Of a DNA stretch of 64,000 nt, positions 27,213 to 37,326 are shown one piece after another. Where the stretch lies: positions 1-64,000 of the forward strand of contig NZ_JMLV01000009.1 of NCBI RefSeq assembly GCF_000686045.1, in the 5' to 3' direction. The first letter of the stretch is position 1. Each line of letters begins with the position of its first letter. The position numbers and the translations under genes are program-made. The DNA is from Fodinicurvata fenggangensis DSM 21160. GTDB lineage: Bacteria > Pseudomonadota > Alphaproteobacteria > Kiloniellales > DSM-21159. The notes beneath the pieces are model-generated. The model worked only from the letters and a program-made list of their open reading frames with translations. It was not told where the DNA came from and made no database searches.

Positions 27213-27971
27213 TCAGGCTTCGCGATAGCGGTAACCTACCCCGTAGAGGGTTTCAATCTGGGCAAAGTCGTCATCGACCTGCTTGAACTTCTTGCGCAGG
27301 CGCTTGATGTGGCTGTCGATGGTTCGGTCATCCACATAGATGTGTTCGCCATAGGCCGCATCCATCAGCTGGTCCCGGTTCTTCACGTGGCCCGGGCGCT
27401 GGGCCAGGGCCTTCAGGATCAGGAATTCGGTGACCGTCAGGTTGACCGGCTCGTTTTTCCAGTGACAGAGGTGGCGGGCCGGATCCAGCAGCAGTTCCCC
27501 GCGCCGGATCGAGGCCTCGCCAGCGGGATCGACCTCGTCCTTGCTTACCTTTTCCCGACGCAGGAGGGCGCGAATACGCTCAATCAGGAGGCGCTGCGAG
27601 AAAGGTTTTGTGATGTAGTCGTCTGCCCCCATGCGCAGGCCGATGACTTCATCAACCTCCTCGTCCTTCGAGGTCAGGAAGATGACCGGAACGTTGGAGG
27701 ATTCGCGTATGCGGCCAAGCAGCTCCATGCCGTCCATGCGCGGCATCTTGATGTCCAGGACCAGCAGATCGGCGGGCGTGGTCGAGAGGCTGCGCAGGGC
27801 CTCGGAGCCATCCGCATAGCTGCGAACCCGAAAGCCCTCGGCCTCGAGTGCTATGGACACCGAGGTCAGGATGTTGCGATCGTCATCCACAAGCGCGATG
27901 CTGTAGCGATCGGCTTGGAGACCGTCCCCGGCAGATTTTCCGGAATGCTGTTCGGCGGTTGTCGTCATCAT
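27213..27971 (-). CDS. chvI: Response regulator ChvI (OmpR family)
   Basis: This 252-residue regulator has a receiver domain with acidic pocket ALVDDD, phospho-acceptor Asp73 in [18 protein letters not shown] and conserved lysine in [10 protein letters not shown]-terminal winged-helix DNA-binding domain follows, with [20 protein letters not shown] and [20 protein letters not shown]. It would activate or repress envelope, motility and carbon genes when phosphorylated by ChvG. Two adjacent ATGs (27971, 27968) are possible starts. The gene heads the chvI-chvG-hprK/rapZ-EIIA-HPr-EI unit. In rhizobia pckA lies next to chvI; here a kinase gene intervenes. Confidence 0.95.
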   Translation of the reverse strand: MMTTTAEQHSGKSAGDGLQADRYSIALVDDDRNILTSVSIALEAEGFRVRSYADGSEALRSLSTTPADLLVLDIKMPRMDGMELLGRIRESSNVPVIFLTSKDEEVDEVIGLRMGADDYITKPFSQRLLIERIRALLRREKVSKDEVDPAGEASIRRGELLLDPARHLCHWKNEPVNLTVTEFLILKALAQRPGHVKNRDQLMDAAYGEHIYVDDRTIDSHIKRLRKKFKQVDDDFAQIETLYGVGYRYREA

Positions 27972-28204
27972 GAATAGCGCCTTATCGCGTGTCTGTGGCG
28001 AATTTACGGCAACTGCACTTGCCTGTCACACCGGGAAAACTACATCAGGGCATGTTGAGCCAACCCTGGAATGTCTCCTGAGCATCCAGCTATATCAACC
28101 CAATATTAACCATTATACTTTCACAATCGCAAAAACTAGCGGTCCAGGTTTGATCGCTGTCCTGGACTTGGTTCCGGGCATACGCAAAGGAACCAAGGAT
28201 TCGG
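27972..28204. promoter_or_regulatory. Divergent region between chvI and the MHYT kinase gene
   Basis: This 233-base gap is AT-richer than its neighbours around 28080-28135 and should hold the chvI operon promoter and that of the MHYT kinase. No gene is evident. ChvI commonly autoregulates in relatives, but I could not identify a repeat that I would call its binding site. Confidence 0.35.
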
Positions 28205-30073
28205 ATGACCGATACCCTAATTCAAGGCGACTATAGCCCGCTGCTGGTAACGCTCTCGCTGCTGGTCGCCAGCCTGGCCTCGTTTGTCGCCATCGACACG
28301 GCGCCGCGAATCTGGGCCGCCAGTGGCCTGCGGCGCCACGTGTGGCTGCTTTTGGCGGCCCTGGCCATGGGCGGCGGCATCTGGTCGATGCATTTCATCG
28401 GCATGCTGGCCTTCATGCTGCCGGTGGACGTGACCTATGACCTGGGCCTGACCTTTGGTTCCGTCGTGTTGGCCGTGGGTGGAGCTGCGGCCGGCTTTAT
28501 AATCATCGGCCGCCAGGGGTCTCCTCTCGCTGTCCTGACGGCCGGGATTTTCCTGGGCCTGGGCGTGGTGAGCATGCACTACACCGGCATGGAAGCCATG
28601 AACATGCAGGCCATGGTTTCCTATGATCCTCTGCTGGTGGGGCTATCGGTCCTCTTTGCCGTTGCGGCCGCCACCACGGCAGTCTGGATCACCATCCGGG
28701 TATCCGGCTTCTGGTGGCGCATCCTGTCGGCCCTGATCATGGGCCTGGCCGTCTATGGCATGCACTACATCGGCATGGAAGCGGCCATGTTCCATGCCCA
28801 GCCTGCACTTGCGCCGGCCCATGGCGGCTATCAGGTCGACCCCTATGTCCTGGCCTTCGTCATCGCGTTCGGGACCATAGCGATCCTGATGCTGCAGCTG
28901 GTGACCACGGCTGTAGATCGCCGCTTTACCGCCTATCGCGAACGCGAGGCCGTGATCCTGCGCCAGAGCGAGGCGCGTTTCCGACGCCTGGTGGAAAATG
29001 CCAGCGACTTCATCTTCGTTGTGGACGCCCAGGGGACGATCCAATTCGCCTCCTGCCCCAACAGCGGTTTGAGCGAGAAGGCTGAGGGGTCCGAACTGTA
29101 TGAACTGCTGCAGGGGCCGGCCGTTGAGGATCTGGTTGCGCGTCTGGCTCAGTCGACTTCGGGCGAAACCTGGGCCCATGCCGAGGGCACCTACCTGACT
29201 CTGCCGGGCCGGGGACGTCGCGAGTTCGAGGTGACGGCCCGCAACCTGATGGACGACCCGGCCGTCATGGGCACGGTGCTGACCCTGCACGACATCACCC
29301 ATCGCCAGCGCGCGGCGGCGGAACTCCAGTATGCCAAGAATCTCTCCGACGAGGCCAACCGGGTGAAGTCTGAGTTCATTGCCAACATGAGCCACGAGCT
29401 GCGCACCCCATTGACAGCTATTCTGGGCTTTTCTGACCTGATCCGGAGCCAGGCTTTCGGTCCCCTGCCTAACGAACGCTATCTGGAATATGCCGACGAT
29501 ATCTACAACAGTGGCAGCCAGCTTTTGGCGATCATCAACGACATTCTTGACATCTCCCGGATCGAGGCCGGGCAGCTGGACCTGAACGAGGAAACACTGC
29601 AGGCCCAGGAACTGGTTCAGGACAGCCTGCGGATCCTGGAGCAGAAGGCCCAGAAGAAGGGGGTCGCACTGATCGATTCCTGTAAGGCGGAGTTGCCGGA
29701 ATTCAGCGGCGACGGGCGCCGCTTGCGGCAGGTGCTGATCAACCTGGTGGGCAATGCCGTCAAGTTCACACCCTCCGGCGGGCAGATTCGCGTGATTGTG
29801 CAACAGGACAGCGACGGTGGAATGGTTTTTTCCGTCCAGGATACCGGCATCGGCATTCCGGAGGACAAGCTCGCACAGGTGACCAAGCCCTTCTTCCAGG
29901 TTGATGGTACCCTGGCGCGTCAGCATGAAGGTGTCGGCCTTGGCCTGGCGATCTCACGTTCCCTGATCGAAATGCACGGAGGCACGCTGGTTGCGGAAAG
30001 CACGCCTGGCCAGGGCACGACCTTCCACTTCACGCTTCCGGTGCGTCGGGTCCAAGCCTGGGCCGCGGCCTGA
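28205..30073 (+). CDS. MHYT-domain sensor histidine kinase with PAS domain
   Basis: The protein has 622 residues. The N-terminal MHYT sensor has about seven membrane spans and three motif copies: SMHFIGM (61-67), SMHYTGM (123-129) and GMHYIGM (185-191). The conserved Met/His residues are proposed to bind copper and sense oxygen, CO or NO. A PAS domain follows (about 255-370). HisKA has the phospho-His at 397 in [20 protein letters not shown]. HATPase_c shows [22 protein letters not shown] and [18 protein letters not shown]. No receiver or response regulator is adjacent. It diverges from chvI and lies upstream of pckA on the same strand, a position that suggests a link to respiratory or carbon control, by inference only. 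Confidence 0.9.
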   Translation: MTDTLIQGDYSPLLVTLSLLVASLASFVAIDTAPRIWAASGLRRHVWLLLAALAMGGGIWSMHFIGMLAFMLPVDVTYDLGLTFGSVVLAVGGAAAGFIIIGRQGSPLAVLTAGIFLGLGVVSMHYTGMEAMNMQAMVSYDPLLVGLSVLFAVAAATTAVWITIRVSGFWWRILSALIMGLAVYGMHYIGMEAAMFHAQPALAPAHGGYQVDPYVLAFVIAFGTIAILMLQLVTTAVDRRFTAYREREAVILRQSEARFRRLVENASDFIFVVDAQGTIQFASCPNSGLSEKAEGSELYELLQGPAVEDLVARLAQSTSGETWAHAEGTYLTLPGRGRREFEVTARNLMDDPAVMGTVLTLHDITHRQRAAAELQYAKNLSDEANRVKSEFIANMSHELRTPLTAILGFSDLIRSQAFGPLPNERYLEYADDIYNSGSQLLAIINDILDISRIEAGQLDLNEETLQAQELVQDSLRILEQKAQKKGVALIDSCKAELPEFSGDGRRLRQVLINLVGNAVKFTPSGGQIRVIVQQDSDGGMVFSVQDTGIGIPEDKLAQVTKPFFQVDGTLARQHEGVGLGLAISRSLIEMHGGTLVAESTPGQGTTFHFTLPVRRVQAWAAA

Positions 30074-30244
30074 AGAGTCCCCAGCCTGTGACAGCCATGG
30101 CGCAAAAGCGGCACGTGAGCTGAGAACAGCGATATAAATCAACCGCTTGCGGGGTTGTATCCGCAGGCGGTGTCCGTGTGACCCCCGGTACGCTCCTTGA
30201 ATCCCGTGCGCCCTTGGCTTAATGAACGGGAAGCACAATAATTT

Positions 30245-30251
30245 AGGAGGT
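30245..30251 (+). promoter_or_regulatory. Strong ribosome-binding site deciding the pckA start
   Basis: AGGAGGT, a perfect anti-16S match, lies six bases before GTG 30258. It rules against the in-frame ATG at 30222, which would place this site inside the coding sequence. Confidence 0.8.
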
Positions 30252-30257
30252 GCCACC

Positions 30258-31868
30258 GTGGAAGATATAGGCCCTGTTATCAGCACGCATGGGTTGCAGG
30301 AACTCGGCTTGCGGAACTATACCCGCGCCAACTGGAATCTTTCTGTGCCGGCGCTGTATGAAGCAGCAGTACGCCGTCAGGAAGCGCGCCTGGCCCAGGG
30401 CGGGCCGATCGTGGCGCGTACGGGGCAGCACACCGGCCGCTCCCCGAAGGACAAGTTCATTGTGCGCGAGCCGGGCAGTGAGAACGATATCTGGTGGGGC
30501 GATGTCAATGTCGCCATGGCACCGGAGCAGTTCGACAACCTGTTGAACAAGGCGCGCGCCTATCTGCAGGGCCGCGAGATCTTCGTTCAGGACCTCTACG
30601 CCGGGGCCGATCCCCAATACCGCCTTCCGGTGCGCATCATCACAGAGAATGCCTGGCACAACCTGTTCGCCCGCAACATGTTCATCCGGCCCTCGTCTCA
30701 GGAGCGCGGCAGCTTCAAGCCGGAATTCACCGTGTTGCAGGTGCCGGGGCTGCAGGCGGACCCGGATACCGACGGAACCAACAGCGAATGCTTCGTGCTG
30801 GTCAACTTCGCGCAGCGTCTGGTCCTGATCGGAGGCACCTCCTATGCCGGGGAGATCAAGAAATCGGTCTTCTCGATCCTCAATTTCCTGCTGCCCACAG
30901 AGGACGTTTTGCCGATGCACTGCTCGGCCAACATCGGCCCTGCCGGCGACACCTCGATCTTCTTCGGCCTGTCGGGTACCGGCAAGACCACCCTGTCGGC
31001 CGATGGCAGCCGCACCCTGATCGGCGATGACGAACACGGCTGGTCGGAGCGCGGCGTCTTCAACTTCGAGGGCGGCTGCTATGCCAAGGTGATCCGCCTG
31101 TCCGAAAAGGCGGAACCCGAAATCTATGCCACCACGCGGCGTTTCGGAACGGTGCTCGAGAATGTGGTCATGGATCCCGATAGCGGTGTCCTGGACCTGG
31201 ACTCGGCCGAATTGACCGAAAACACCCGCGCATCCTATCCGCTGGACTTCATTCCCAACGTCGCCGACAGCGGTATGGGTGACCAGCCGCAGAACATCGT
31301 CATGCTGACGGCCGATGCCTTCGGTGTGCTACCCCCGATCAGTCAATTGACGCCCGAACAGGCTATGTACCATTTCCTGTCGGGCTACACCGCGCGTGTG
31401 GCCGGAACGGAAAAGGGCGTGGGCAGCGAGCCCATGGCCACCTTCTCCACCTGCTTCGGGGCTCCCTTCATGCCGCGCCATCCCAGCGTCTATGCCAAGA
31501 TGCTGGGTGAGAAGATGGCCCGGACGGGTGCGCGTTGCTGGCTGGTTAACACCGGCTGGACCGGTGGTCAGTACGGCGTTGGCGAGCGCATGTCGATCCA
31601 GCATACGCGGGCGATGGTGCGCGCCGCGCTGGATGGGCGTTTGGCCGAGGCGGACGGCTTCATTCACCCGGATTTCGGGATGTTGGTGCCCCGGCGCTGC
31701 CCCGAGGTGCCGGAAGAGGTGCTGGATCCCAAGAACACCTGGTCGGACAAGGCGGCCTATGACCGTGTGGCGCGCGATCTGACCCAGCGCTTCGAAAAGA
31801 ACTTCAAGCAGTTCGAAGGCTACGTGGATGACAATGTAAAGGCGGCGGGAATCTACCAAGCTGCCTGA
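30258..31868 (+). CDS. pckA: Phosphoenolpyruvate carboxykinase (ATP)
   Basis: The enzyme has 536 residues from GTG 30258. It converts oxaloacetate and ATP to PEP and CO2, the entry step of gluconeogenesis. Seen motifs: [39 protein letters not shown], the kinase-1a P-loop [22 protein letters not shown] and [10 protein letters not shown]. Length matches the alphaproteobacterial ATP-dependent form. In rhizobia pckA is adjacent to chvI and under its control; here it is one gene away. A strong terminator follows. Its product PEP is also the phosphate donor of the PTS encoded nearby. Confidence 0.97.
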   Translation: MEDIGPVISTHGLQELGLRNYTRANWNLSVPALYEAAVRRQEARLAQGGPIVARTGQHTGRSPKDKFIVREPGSENDIWWGDVNVAMAPEQFDNLLNKARAYLQGREIFVQDLYAGADPQYRLPVRIITENAWHNLFARNMFIRPSSQERGSFKPEFTVLQVPGLQADPDTDGTNSECFVLVNFAQRLVLIGGTSYAGEIKKSVFSILNFLLPTEDVLPMHCSANIGPAGDTSIFFGLSGTGKTTLSADGSRTLIGDDEHGWSERGVFNFEGGCYAKVIRLSEKAEPEIYATTRRFGTVLENVVMDPDSGVLDLDSAELTENTRASYPLDFIPNVADSGMGDQPQNIVMLTADAFGVLPPISQLTPEQAMYHFLSGYTARVAGTEKGVGSEPMATFSTCFGAPFMPRHPSVYAKMLGEKMARTGARCWLVNTGWTGGQYGVGERMSIQHTRAMVRAALDGRLAEADGFIHPDFGMLVPRRCPEVPEEVLDPKNTWSDKAAYDRVARDLTQRFEKNFKQFEGYVDDNVKAAGIYQAA

Positions 31869-31900
31869 CGACCGCGCAGATCCCGAATCTTCCGACAAGA

Positions 31901-31933
31901 CCGGCTGGACCCTAGGGAGTCCAGCCGGTTTTT
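31901..31933 (+). terminator. Rho-independent terminator after pckA
   Basis: A 10-base-pair perfect stem (ccggctggac / gtccagccgg) with an 8-base loop (cctaggga) is followed by five T. It begins 32 bases after the pckA stop codon and is the clearest intrinsic terminator in the window. Confidence 0.92.
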
Positions 31934-32054
31934 CTATCCGGATTACATTCATGATAGAGCGGGCCTGTGCCTCATTCTTGCGATTTCGGGCCTGAGAGCT
32001 ATCTTGGCCCTCCCGCCGGGGTCAGGTTGGAGAGGACAGGAAGGAAGGCGCGTC

Positions 32055-33326
32055 GTGAGAGATACAGGCCACGAAGGCAATTCCGCAGCCATCAAGGCAG
32101 AGGATTTCCACGGCTCAGGCCAGCAGAGCCCGCCCCGCAAGCCCGCAGGACCCGCCAAGTTGTCCCGCAAGTTGCGAGCTATCCTGTCACTGGATGACCT
32201 GGAGCCAGCCGCCCGCCGACATCTGCCGCGCCCGCTGTTCGGTTACATTGTCGGAGGCTCCGAGGACAACGCGTCGCGTACGGACAATCGGGCGGTTTTC
32301 AAGGAATATGGCTTCGTTCCGCGCGTCCTGACCGACGTTTCCAAGCGCTCCCAGGCCGCTACGCTGTTCGGTAAGACCTACGCCGCGCCCTTTGGCATAG
32401 CCCCCATGGGGATTTCTGCCCTGATGGCCTATCGTGGCGACTTGGTGCTGGCCCGGGCCGCGGCCGAGGCCAGTATTCCGATGATCATGAGCGGCTCGTC
32501 CCTGACCCGTTTGGAGGAGGTGGCCGAGGCCGCGCCGGAGACTTGGTTCCAGGCCTACCTTCCTGGTGAACCACCCCGGATCGAGGCCCTGGTCGACCGA
32601 GTCGCTCGCGCCGGTTTCGAGACCCTGCTGCTGACCGTTGATACGGCTGTCCTGGCCAGCCGCGAGAACAATGTGCGCACAGGCTTTTCCACGCCGCTCC
32701 GGCCCAGCCTGCGCCTGGCCTATGACGGCGCGATCCGGCCCAACTGGCTGGTGAACACCTTTGCTCGTACCCTGCTGCGTCACGGCATGCCGCATTTCGA
32801 GAATTCCTATGCCGAGCGCGGCGCGCCCATCGTGGCCCAGAACATTACCCGCGACCTTGGCCTGCGGGACCACCTGAACTGGGAGCACCTGAAGCAGATT
32901 CGCGCGCAGTGGAAGGGCAAGCTGATCGTGAAGGGCATCCTGGCGCCCGAGGATGCACGCATCGCCCGGGAGCAGGGCGTGGACGGCATCATCGTGTCCA
33001 ACCACGGTGGGCGGCAGCTGGACGGGGCGATATCGGGATTGCGGCAACTGCCCGGAATCGTTGCCGAGTCGGGCGGCATCCCGGTCATGTTCGACGGCGG
33101 TATCCGGCGTGGCACGGATGTGTTGAAGGCCGTCGCGCTGGGGGCGGATTTTGTTTTTGTCGGCCGGCCTTTCCTCTATGCCGCGGCCATCGGCGGGCAG
33201 GACGGTGTACAGCACGCCATAAACCTCCTGGCGACCGAAATCGACCAGGACATGGGCCTGATGGGGATCAACAGCCTGAAGGAAATGGGGCCCGACAAGC
33301 TCTATCGCCGGTCTCCTGCGAGCTGA
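32055..33326 (+). CDS. FMN-dependent alpha-hydroxy-acid dehydrogenase/oxidase (LldD family)
   Basis: GTG 32055 behind AAGGAAGG gives 423 residues; the frame is open further up but without a better start. It is a TIM-barrel flavoenzyme that oxidises an L-2-hydroxyacid such as L-lactate to the keto acid. Seen are the FMN-binding APFGIAPMGISALM, the catalytic His in GIIVSNHGGRQLDGAISGL and the phosphate-binding FDGGIRRGTDVLKAVALGAD. The N-terminal 60 residues are hydrophilic and extended compared with LldD. Substrate (lactate, glycolate or mandelate) cannot be told. It follows the pckA terminator and converges on pheA. Confidence 0.88.
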   Translation: MRDTGHEGNSAAIKAEDFHGSGQQSPPRKPAGPAKLSRKLRAILSLDDLEPAARRHLPRPLFGYIVGGSEDNASRTDNRAVFKEYGFVPRVLTDVSKRSQAATLFGKTYAAPFGIAPMGISALMAYRGDLVLARAAAEASIPMIMSGSSLTRLEEVAEAAPETWFQAYLPGEPPRIEALVDRVARAGFETLLLTVDTAVLASRENNVRTGFSTPLRPSLRLAYDGAIRPNWLVNTFARTLLRHGMPHFENSYAERGAPIVAQNITRDLGLRDHLNWEHLKQIRAQWKGKLIVKGILAPEDARIAREQGVDGIIVSNHGGRQLDGAISGLRQLPGIVAESGGIPVMFDGGIRRGTDVLKAVALGADFVFVGRPFLYAAAIGGQDGVQHAINLLATEIDQDMGLMGINSLKEMGPDKLYRRSPAS

Positions 33327-33344
33327 CCGGCAGCGTGAGGGGCG

Positions 33345-34226
33345 CTACAGCGGGGCGCCGCCGGCGCGGAACTTCGAGGCCGGATAGACGCCCAGGATAC
33401 GGACCTCGCGGCTGAAGAAACTGAGTTCCTCCAGAGCCAGGCGGACCGGCTTGTCCTGGGGGTGTCCTTCGATGTCGGCATAGAACTGGGCGACGGTGAA
33501 GCTGCCGTCCAGTATGTAGCTCTCCAGCTTGGTCAGATTGACGCCGTTGGTGGCAAAGCCGCCCATCGCCTTGTAGAGTGCGGCCGGCACAGAGCGCACC
33601 CGGAAAACCAGGGAGGTCATGATCGCACCGCTGTCGGGCTCGACATCCGAGGGCTCGCGCGCCAACACGATGAAGCGCGTCGTGTTGTGACTGGCGTCGT
33701 GGATGTCGCGCGCCAGGGTGTCCAGGCCGTAGATCTCGGCGGCCAGCGACGAGGAGATGGCGGCCTGGCCGGGATCGTTGCGCTCGGCCACCTCGGCGGC
33801 GGCGCCGGCGGTGTCGGCGTGGACAACCGGTTTCAGGTTGTTGTCGCGCAGGAAATTCCGGCATTGCGAGAGGGCGTGGACATGGCTGTGTACGGCTTCC
33901 AGCCTGTCCAGGCTGGCCCCCTTGGGGGCCACCAACTGATGTTCCACCTTCTGGAAATGTTCGGCAATGATGTGCAGGCCCGAACTGGGCAAGAGGTGAT
34001 GGATGTCGGCCACCCGCCCGGCGCTGGAATTGTCGATGGGAATCATCGCCAGTTCCGCCTGGCCATCGCGCACGGCGGCGAAGGTGTCCTCGAAGGTTTC
34101 GCAAGGCAGGGTGGTGCGGTCCGGGTAGACATGCCGGCTGGCCATTTCCGAAAAGGCCCCATGGGCGCCCTGGAAGGCGATTGCGCTGTTGCTGTCTGTC
34201 ATGGCTCCGGACCCGCCCTGGTTCAT
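33345..34226 (-). CDS. pheA: Prephenate dehydratase
   Basis: The enzyme has 293 residues from ATG 34226, which overlaps the kdsB stop by four bases; ATG 34202 ([12 protein letters not shown]) is an alternative. It makes phenylpyruvate for phenylalanine synthesis. The PDT domain shows [35 protein letters not shown] and a conserved Thr/Arg region ([11 protein letters not shown]). The C-terminal ACT domain carries [20 protein letters not shown], where phenylalanine would bind for feedback inhibition. It lacks a chorismate mutase domain. The kdsB-pheA order is widespread in alphaproteobacteria. Confidence 0.96.
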   Translation of the reverse strand: MNQGGSGAMTDSNSAIAFQGAHGAFSEMASRHVYPDRTTLPCETFEDTFAAVRDGQAELAMIPIDNSSAGRVADIHHLLPSSGLHIIAEHFQKVEHQLVAPKGASLDRLEAVHSHVHALSQCRNFLRDNNLKPVVHADTAGAAAEVAERNDPGQAAISSSLAAEIYGLDTLARDIHDASHNTTRFIVLAREPSDVEPDSGAIMTSLVFRVRSVPAALYKAMGGFATNGVNLTKLESYILDGSFTVAQFYADIEGHPQDKPVRLALEELSFFSREVRILGVYPASKFRAGGAPL

Positions 34227-34990
34227 TTCCTGTTTTTCGGGGAAAGCAGGCGGCGTGCCCGCTCCAGATCGTCGGGAGTATCGACACCCAGTGGAAGCGT
34301 GTCAACGCGTGCCACGTCGATGCGCATGCCATGTTCGAGCGCCCGCAACTGCTCAAGTTTCTCGCGTTGCTCCAGCAGACCGGGGGGCAGCTTGACGAAA
34401 CGCTCCAGGGCCTGACGGCGATAGGCGTAGAGCCCAATGTGGTGGTAGAGGGGCTGGCTGGCCTCTTCCTGGTCCCACGGCACCGGACAGCGGCTGAAGT
34501 AAAGGGCACGGGCCTGCCGGCTGCCTTCGGGAAACAGGCAGGCGGCCTTCACCACGTTGGGATTGCCGCGTTCGGAAGGCTCCTCGATCTCGGCGGCCAG
34601 GGTGGCGATGTCCACCTCGGGGGTGGCCAGCGGAGCGAAGACGGCACGAATGGCTTCCGGCTCCAGGGTCGGCAGGTCCCCCTGCACATTGACCACGGCG
34701 TCGTGATGGCCTTCGGGATCGATCTGCCCCAGGGCCTCGTGAATGCGATCCGAGCCTGAAGGGTGGTCAGGACGCGTCTGCACGGCCTGTCCACCGGCCT
34801 GCTGGATCGCCTGCACGATGTCCGGCTCTGCGGCGGCCACGACCACAGGGCCGATACCGGCTTCGCAGGCCCGGCGCCAGACGTGGACAATCATCGGCTC
34901 GCCGTGGATATCGGCCAAGGGCTTGCCCGGCAGACGGGTGGAGGCCATGCGGGCCGGGACAAGAACGACGGGATTGCTGGGTAAGGACAT
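34223..34990 (-). CDS. kdsB: 3-deoxy-manno-octulosonate cytidylyltransferase
   Basis: This 255-residue enzyme activates KDO with CTP for LPS inner-core synthesis. The N-terminal nucleotide-binding motif is [38 protein letters not shown] and [19 protein letters not shown] are the metal/KDO-binding blocks. [20 protein letters not shown] near the C-terminus is the family signature. It is cytoplasmic and full length. It is divergent from the cytochrome c gene, with 210 bases between, an arrangement typical of alphaproteobacterial kdsB-cycM loci. Its end overlaps the pheA start. Confidence 0.97.
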   Translation of the reverse strand: MSLPSNPVVLVPARMASTRLPGKPLADIHGEPMIVHVWRRACEAGIGPVVVAAAEPDIVQAIQQAGGQAVQTRPDHPSGSDRIHEALGQIDPEGHHDAVVNVQGDLPTLEPEAIRAVFAPLATPEVDIATLAAEIEEPSERGNPNVVKAACLFPEGSRQARALYFSRCPVPWDQEEASQPLYHHIGLYAYRRQALERFVKLPPGLLEQREKLEQLRALEHGMRIDVARVDTLPLGVDTPDDLERARRLLSPKNRK

Positions 34991-35200
34991 CTGTCTCGAC
35001 TTCTTGCTTGGAACGCTCTAACAGAAGAAATCCGCCAAGGGGTCAGGCAATAAAAACCGGCAGTTCTTGTGCGACAAGAGCTTTTTGTCGCAGTGGACGT
35101 TTGATATTTCCGCATTTCAGGATATTGAACCGTCCGCCCGGGCCGGCTATTGTCCCGCCTCACCTTCCGCAGCCGATAGTCAACAGGGTAGCGATACGCA
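34991..35200. promoter_or_regulatory. Divergent region between kdsB and the cytochrome c gene
   Basis: The 210-base gap must hold start signals in both directions. It contains a locally AT-rich stretch at 35040-35130 and no gene. No specific operator was recognised. Confidence 0.4.
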
Positions 35201-36373
35201 ATGTCACTGGAATTCAACAAGGTAGCGGCGGCTGTATTGACGGCCGGCATCGTGGCCATGTCGGCCGGATTTGTCTCCCAGCTTCTTGTTTCGCCAAAGG
35301 ATCTCTATGAGGACGCCTATCCTGTGGAGGTGACGGATGGTGATCCCTCCGATGCGCCCGAGGCCGAGGAGGAAACCCTCGAGTCGGTCCTGGCCCTGTT
35401 GGGGGATGCCGATCCCGAGAATGGGGAATCCCTGACGCGAGCCTGCCAGGCCTGTCACACCTTCGAGGAGGGTGGTGCCCATCGTGTCGGACCGAACCTC
35501 TGGAACATTGTCGGGGCCAACCATGCCCATGCGGAAGACTTCGATTATTCAGACGCCCTGGCGGAAAAATCCGACGAGCCCTGGGCCTATGAAACCCTGA
35601 ATGCCTTCCTGGCCGATCCCTCCGGTTATGCGCCGGGCACGCGCATGAGCTATAACGGCATGAGCGACGTCGAGGATCGTGCCGACCTGATCGCCTACCT
35701 GCGCAGCCTGAGCGATGAGCCCGCCGACCTGCCGAGCGAAGAAGAGATCGCCGCTGCTCAGGAGGAAGAAGGCGGCGATGGTGAAGGTGAAGGCGAATCT
35801 GCCGAAGGCGATTCCGGGGGAGAAGGCGACTCCGGGGAGGCCGAAGGAGCAGAGGACGAGGGCGGCGCTTCCGAAGGTGAGGGCTCCGAAGAGGGTGAAG
35901 GCGACAAGGCCGAATCCGGAGACGACGTCCAGGAGAGTGAAGAGGCCGGCGACGAAGGCGAAGCCGCCGAAAGCGGCGAGGGCGAAGAGTCCGCTGCCGC
36001 CGATGCGGATAGTGATCTGCGCCAAATGATCGCCGATGCCGATCCCGCCGAAGGCGAAGGCAAGACTCGCCAATGTGCTGCGTGCCATACTTTTGATGAG
36101 GGGGGCGCCAATCGTGTTGGCCCGAATCTCTGGAATGTGATCGGTCAGCCGCTCGCGCACCTTGACGACTATAACTATTCTTCGGCATTTACGGAGGCCA
36201 GTGAAGAGGGCAAGGAGTGGACCTACGAGAACCTTGCCGCCTATCTTCAGGATCCGCGCGGCTGGCTGCCGGGGACCAAGATGACTTTCGCCGGCGTGCG
36301 AAGCGAAGAAGACCTGGCCGCGATCATCGCCTACATGCGCGAACAGGGTGATAACCCGCCGCCGCTCGACTGA
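35201..36373 (+). CDS. Membrane-anchored diheme cytochrome c with long acidic linker
   Basis: This 390-residue protein has an uncleaved signal anchor at about 6-30. Two cytochrome c2-like domains follow, heme sites CQACH (82-86) and CAACH (292-296), each followed by RVGPNLWN and a likely axial Met (GTRM near 149, GTKM near 361). They are joined by about 95 residues of Gly/Glu/Ser/Asp low-complexity sequence (about 172-268). The usual CycM of this locus has one heme domain; this looks like an internal duplication, the two domains being clearly related. It would carry electrons between the bc1 complex and an oxidase on the periplasmic side. The acidic linker could let the second heme swing between partners. 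Confidence 0.92.
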   Translation: MSLEFNKVAAAVLTAGIVAMSAGFVSQLLVSPKDLYEDAYPVEVTDGDPSDAPEAEEETLESVLALLGDADPENGESLTRACQACHTFEEGGAHRVGPNLWNIVGANHAHAEDFDYSDALAEKSDEPWAYETLNAFLADPSGYAPGTRMSYNGMSDVEDRADLIAYLRSLSDEPADLPSEEEIAAAQEEEGGDGEGEGESAEGDSGGEGDSGEAEGAEDEGGASEGEGSEEGEGDKAESGDDVQESEEAGDEGEAAESGEGEESAAADADSDLRQMIADADPAEGEGKTRQCAACHTFDEGGANRVGPNLWNVIGQPLAHLDDYNYSSAFTEASEEGKEWTYENLAAYLQDPRGWLPGTKMTFAGVRSEEDLAAIIAYMREQGDNPPPLD

Positions 36374-36386
36374 TCCGGACGGGATC

Positions 36387-37193
36387 GTGTCGGATAGGCT
36401 CACGTCCTGCCCGCAGGACCTGGTCGATTTCGCGGAAGAGCTGGCGGGATTGGCAGCGGACGTGGCCCGGGGGCATTTCCGGACGTCGGTTTCCGTGGAC
36501 TTAAAGGCAGACGAATCGCCCGTCACAATCGCGGACCGCACGGCGGAAGAAAAGATGCGCGCGGCCATTGCTCGCCACTTTCCTGAGCATGGCGTTTTCG
36601 GCGAGGAGTTCGGTATCGAGAAGCCGGATGCCGAATACCTCTGGGTCCTGGACCCCATTGATGGCACGAAGGCCTTCATTACCGGCAATCCCCTGTTCGG
36701 CACATTGGTCTCCCTTCTGCACTGGGGGCAGCCCATCCTGGGCATCATCGAGATGCCGGCCCTGGGCGAGCGCTGGATTGGAGCAAGTGGGCAGCCAACA
36801 CGCCGCCGCGATGTCTCCGGGGTGCAGGAGACACGAACACGCGCCTGTTCCAATCTGGACCGTGCGATCATGCGCACCACTTCGCCCGACATGTTCCCGA
36901 AAGAGCAGGCCGAAGCCTATGACCGGCTGTCCCGCGCCTGCGGACTGACCCTCTATGGCGGGGACTGCTTCTGTTACGGACAGTTGGCCAGCGGTTTCGT
37001 CGACCTGGTGGTCGAGGCAGACCTGAAACCCTATGACTTCATGGCTCTTTTGCCCGTGGTCATCGGCGCCGGTGGCGTGGTCACGGATTGGCAGGGCATG
37101 CCCCTGTCCCTGGACTCGCAAGGGGATATCGTGGTTGCGGGCGATCCAGAGGTTCATGCACAGGCTCTGACGCTACTTTCCGGTAAAATCTGA
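36387..37193 (+). CDS. hisN: Histidinol-phosphatase, inositol monophosphatase family
   Basis: GTG 36387 gives 268 residues. A GTG at 36348 would overlap the cytochrome gene by 26 bases. It has the IMPase metal sites: GEEFG, WVLDPIDGTKAFITGNPLFG and the later CYGQLASGFVDLVVEADLKP with YDFMALLPVVIGAGG. The DPIDGTKAF form and the short distance to FGTLVSLL are typical of HisN-type histidinol phosphatases, which dephosphorylate L-histidinol phosphate. A broader role on inositol or other sugar phosphates remains possible. It follows the cytochrome gene by 13 bases, probably co-transcribed. Confidence 0.88.
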   Translation: MSDRLTSCPQDLVDFAEELAGLAADVARGHFRTSVSVDLKADESPVTIADRTAEEKMRAAIARHFPEHGVFGEEFGIEKPDAEYLWVLDPIDGTKAFITGNPLFGTLVSLLHWGQPILGIIEMPALGERWIGASGQPTRRRDVSGVQETRTRACSNLDRAIMRTTSPDMFPKEQAEAYDRLSRACGLTLYGGDCFCYGQLASGFVDLVVEADLKPYDFMALLPVVIGAGGVVTDWQGMPLSLDSQGDIVVAGDPEVHAQALTLLSGKI

Positions 37194-37326
37194 ACAAATT
37201 GTAATCTCCCCGTTTGAGGATCACAGTTGCGAAGCGCCAATCATCGGCTACCCTAGGAAAGCACTGGAAAATCCGGCCCAAACCGGACAGAACCGGAATG
37301 GCAAGAGCGGGAGGCAGGTCACGAAT

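Noticed and set aside
35740-36010. Repetitive sequence considered as a CRISPR or tandem repeat array
   Set aside because: It is in frame and encodes the Glu/Gly/Ser-rich linker of the cytochrome; units are irregular, with no repeat-spacer pattern.
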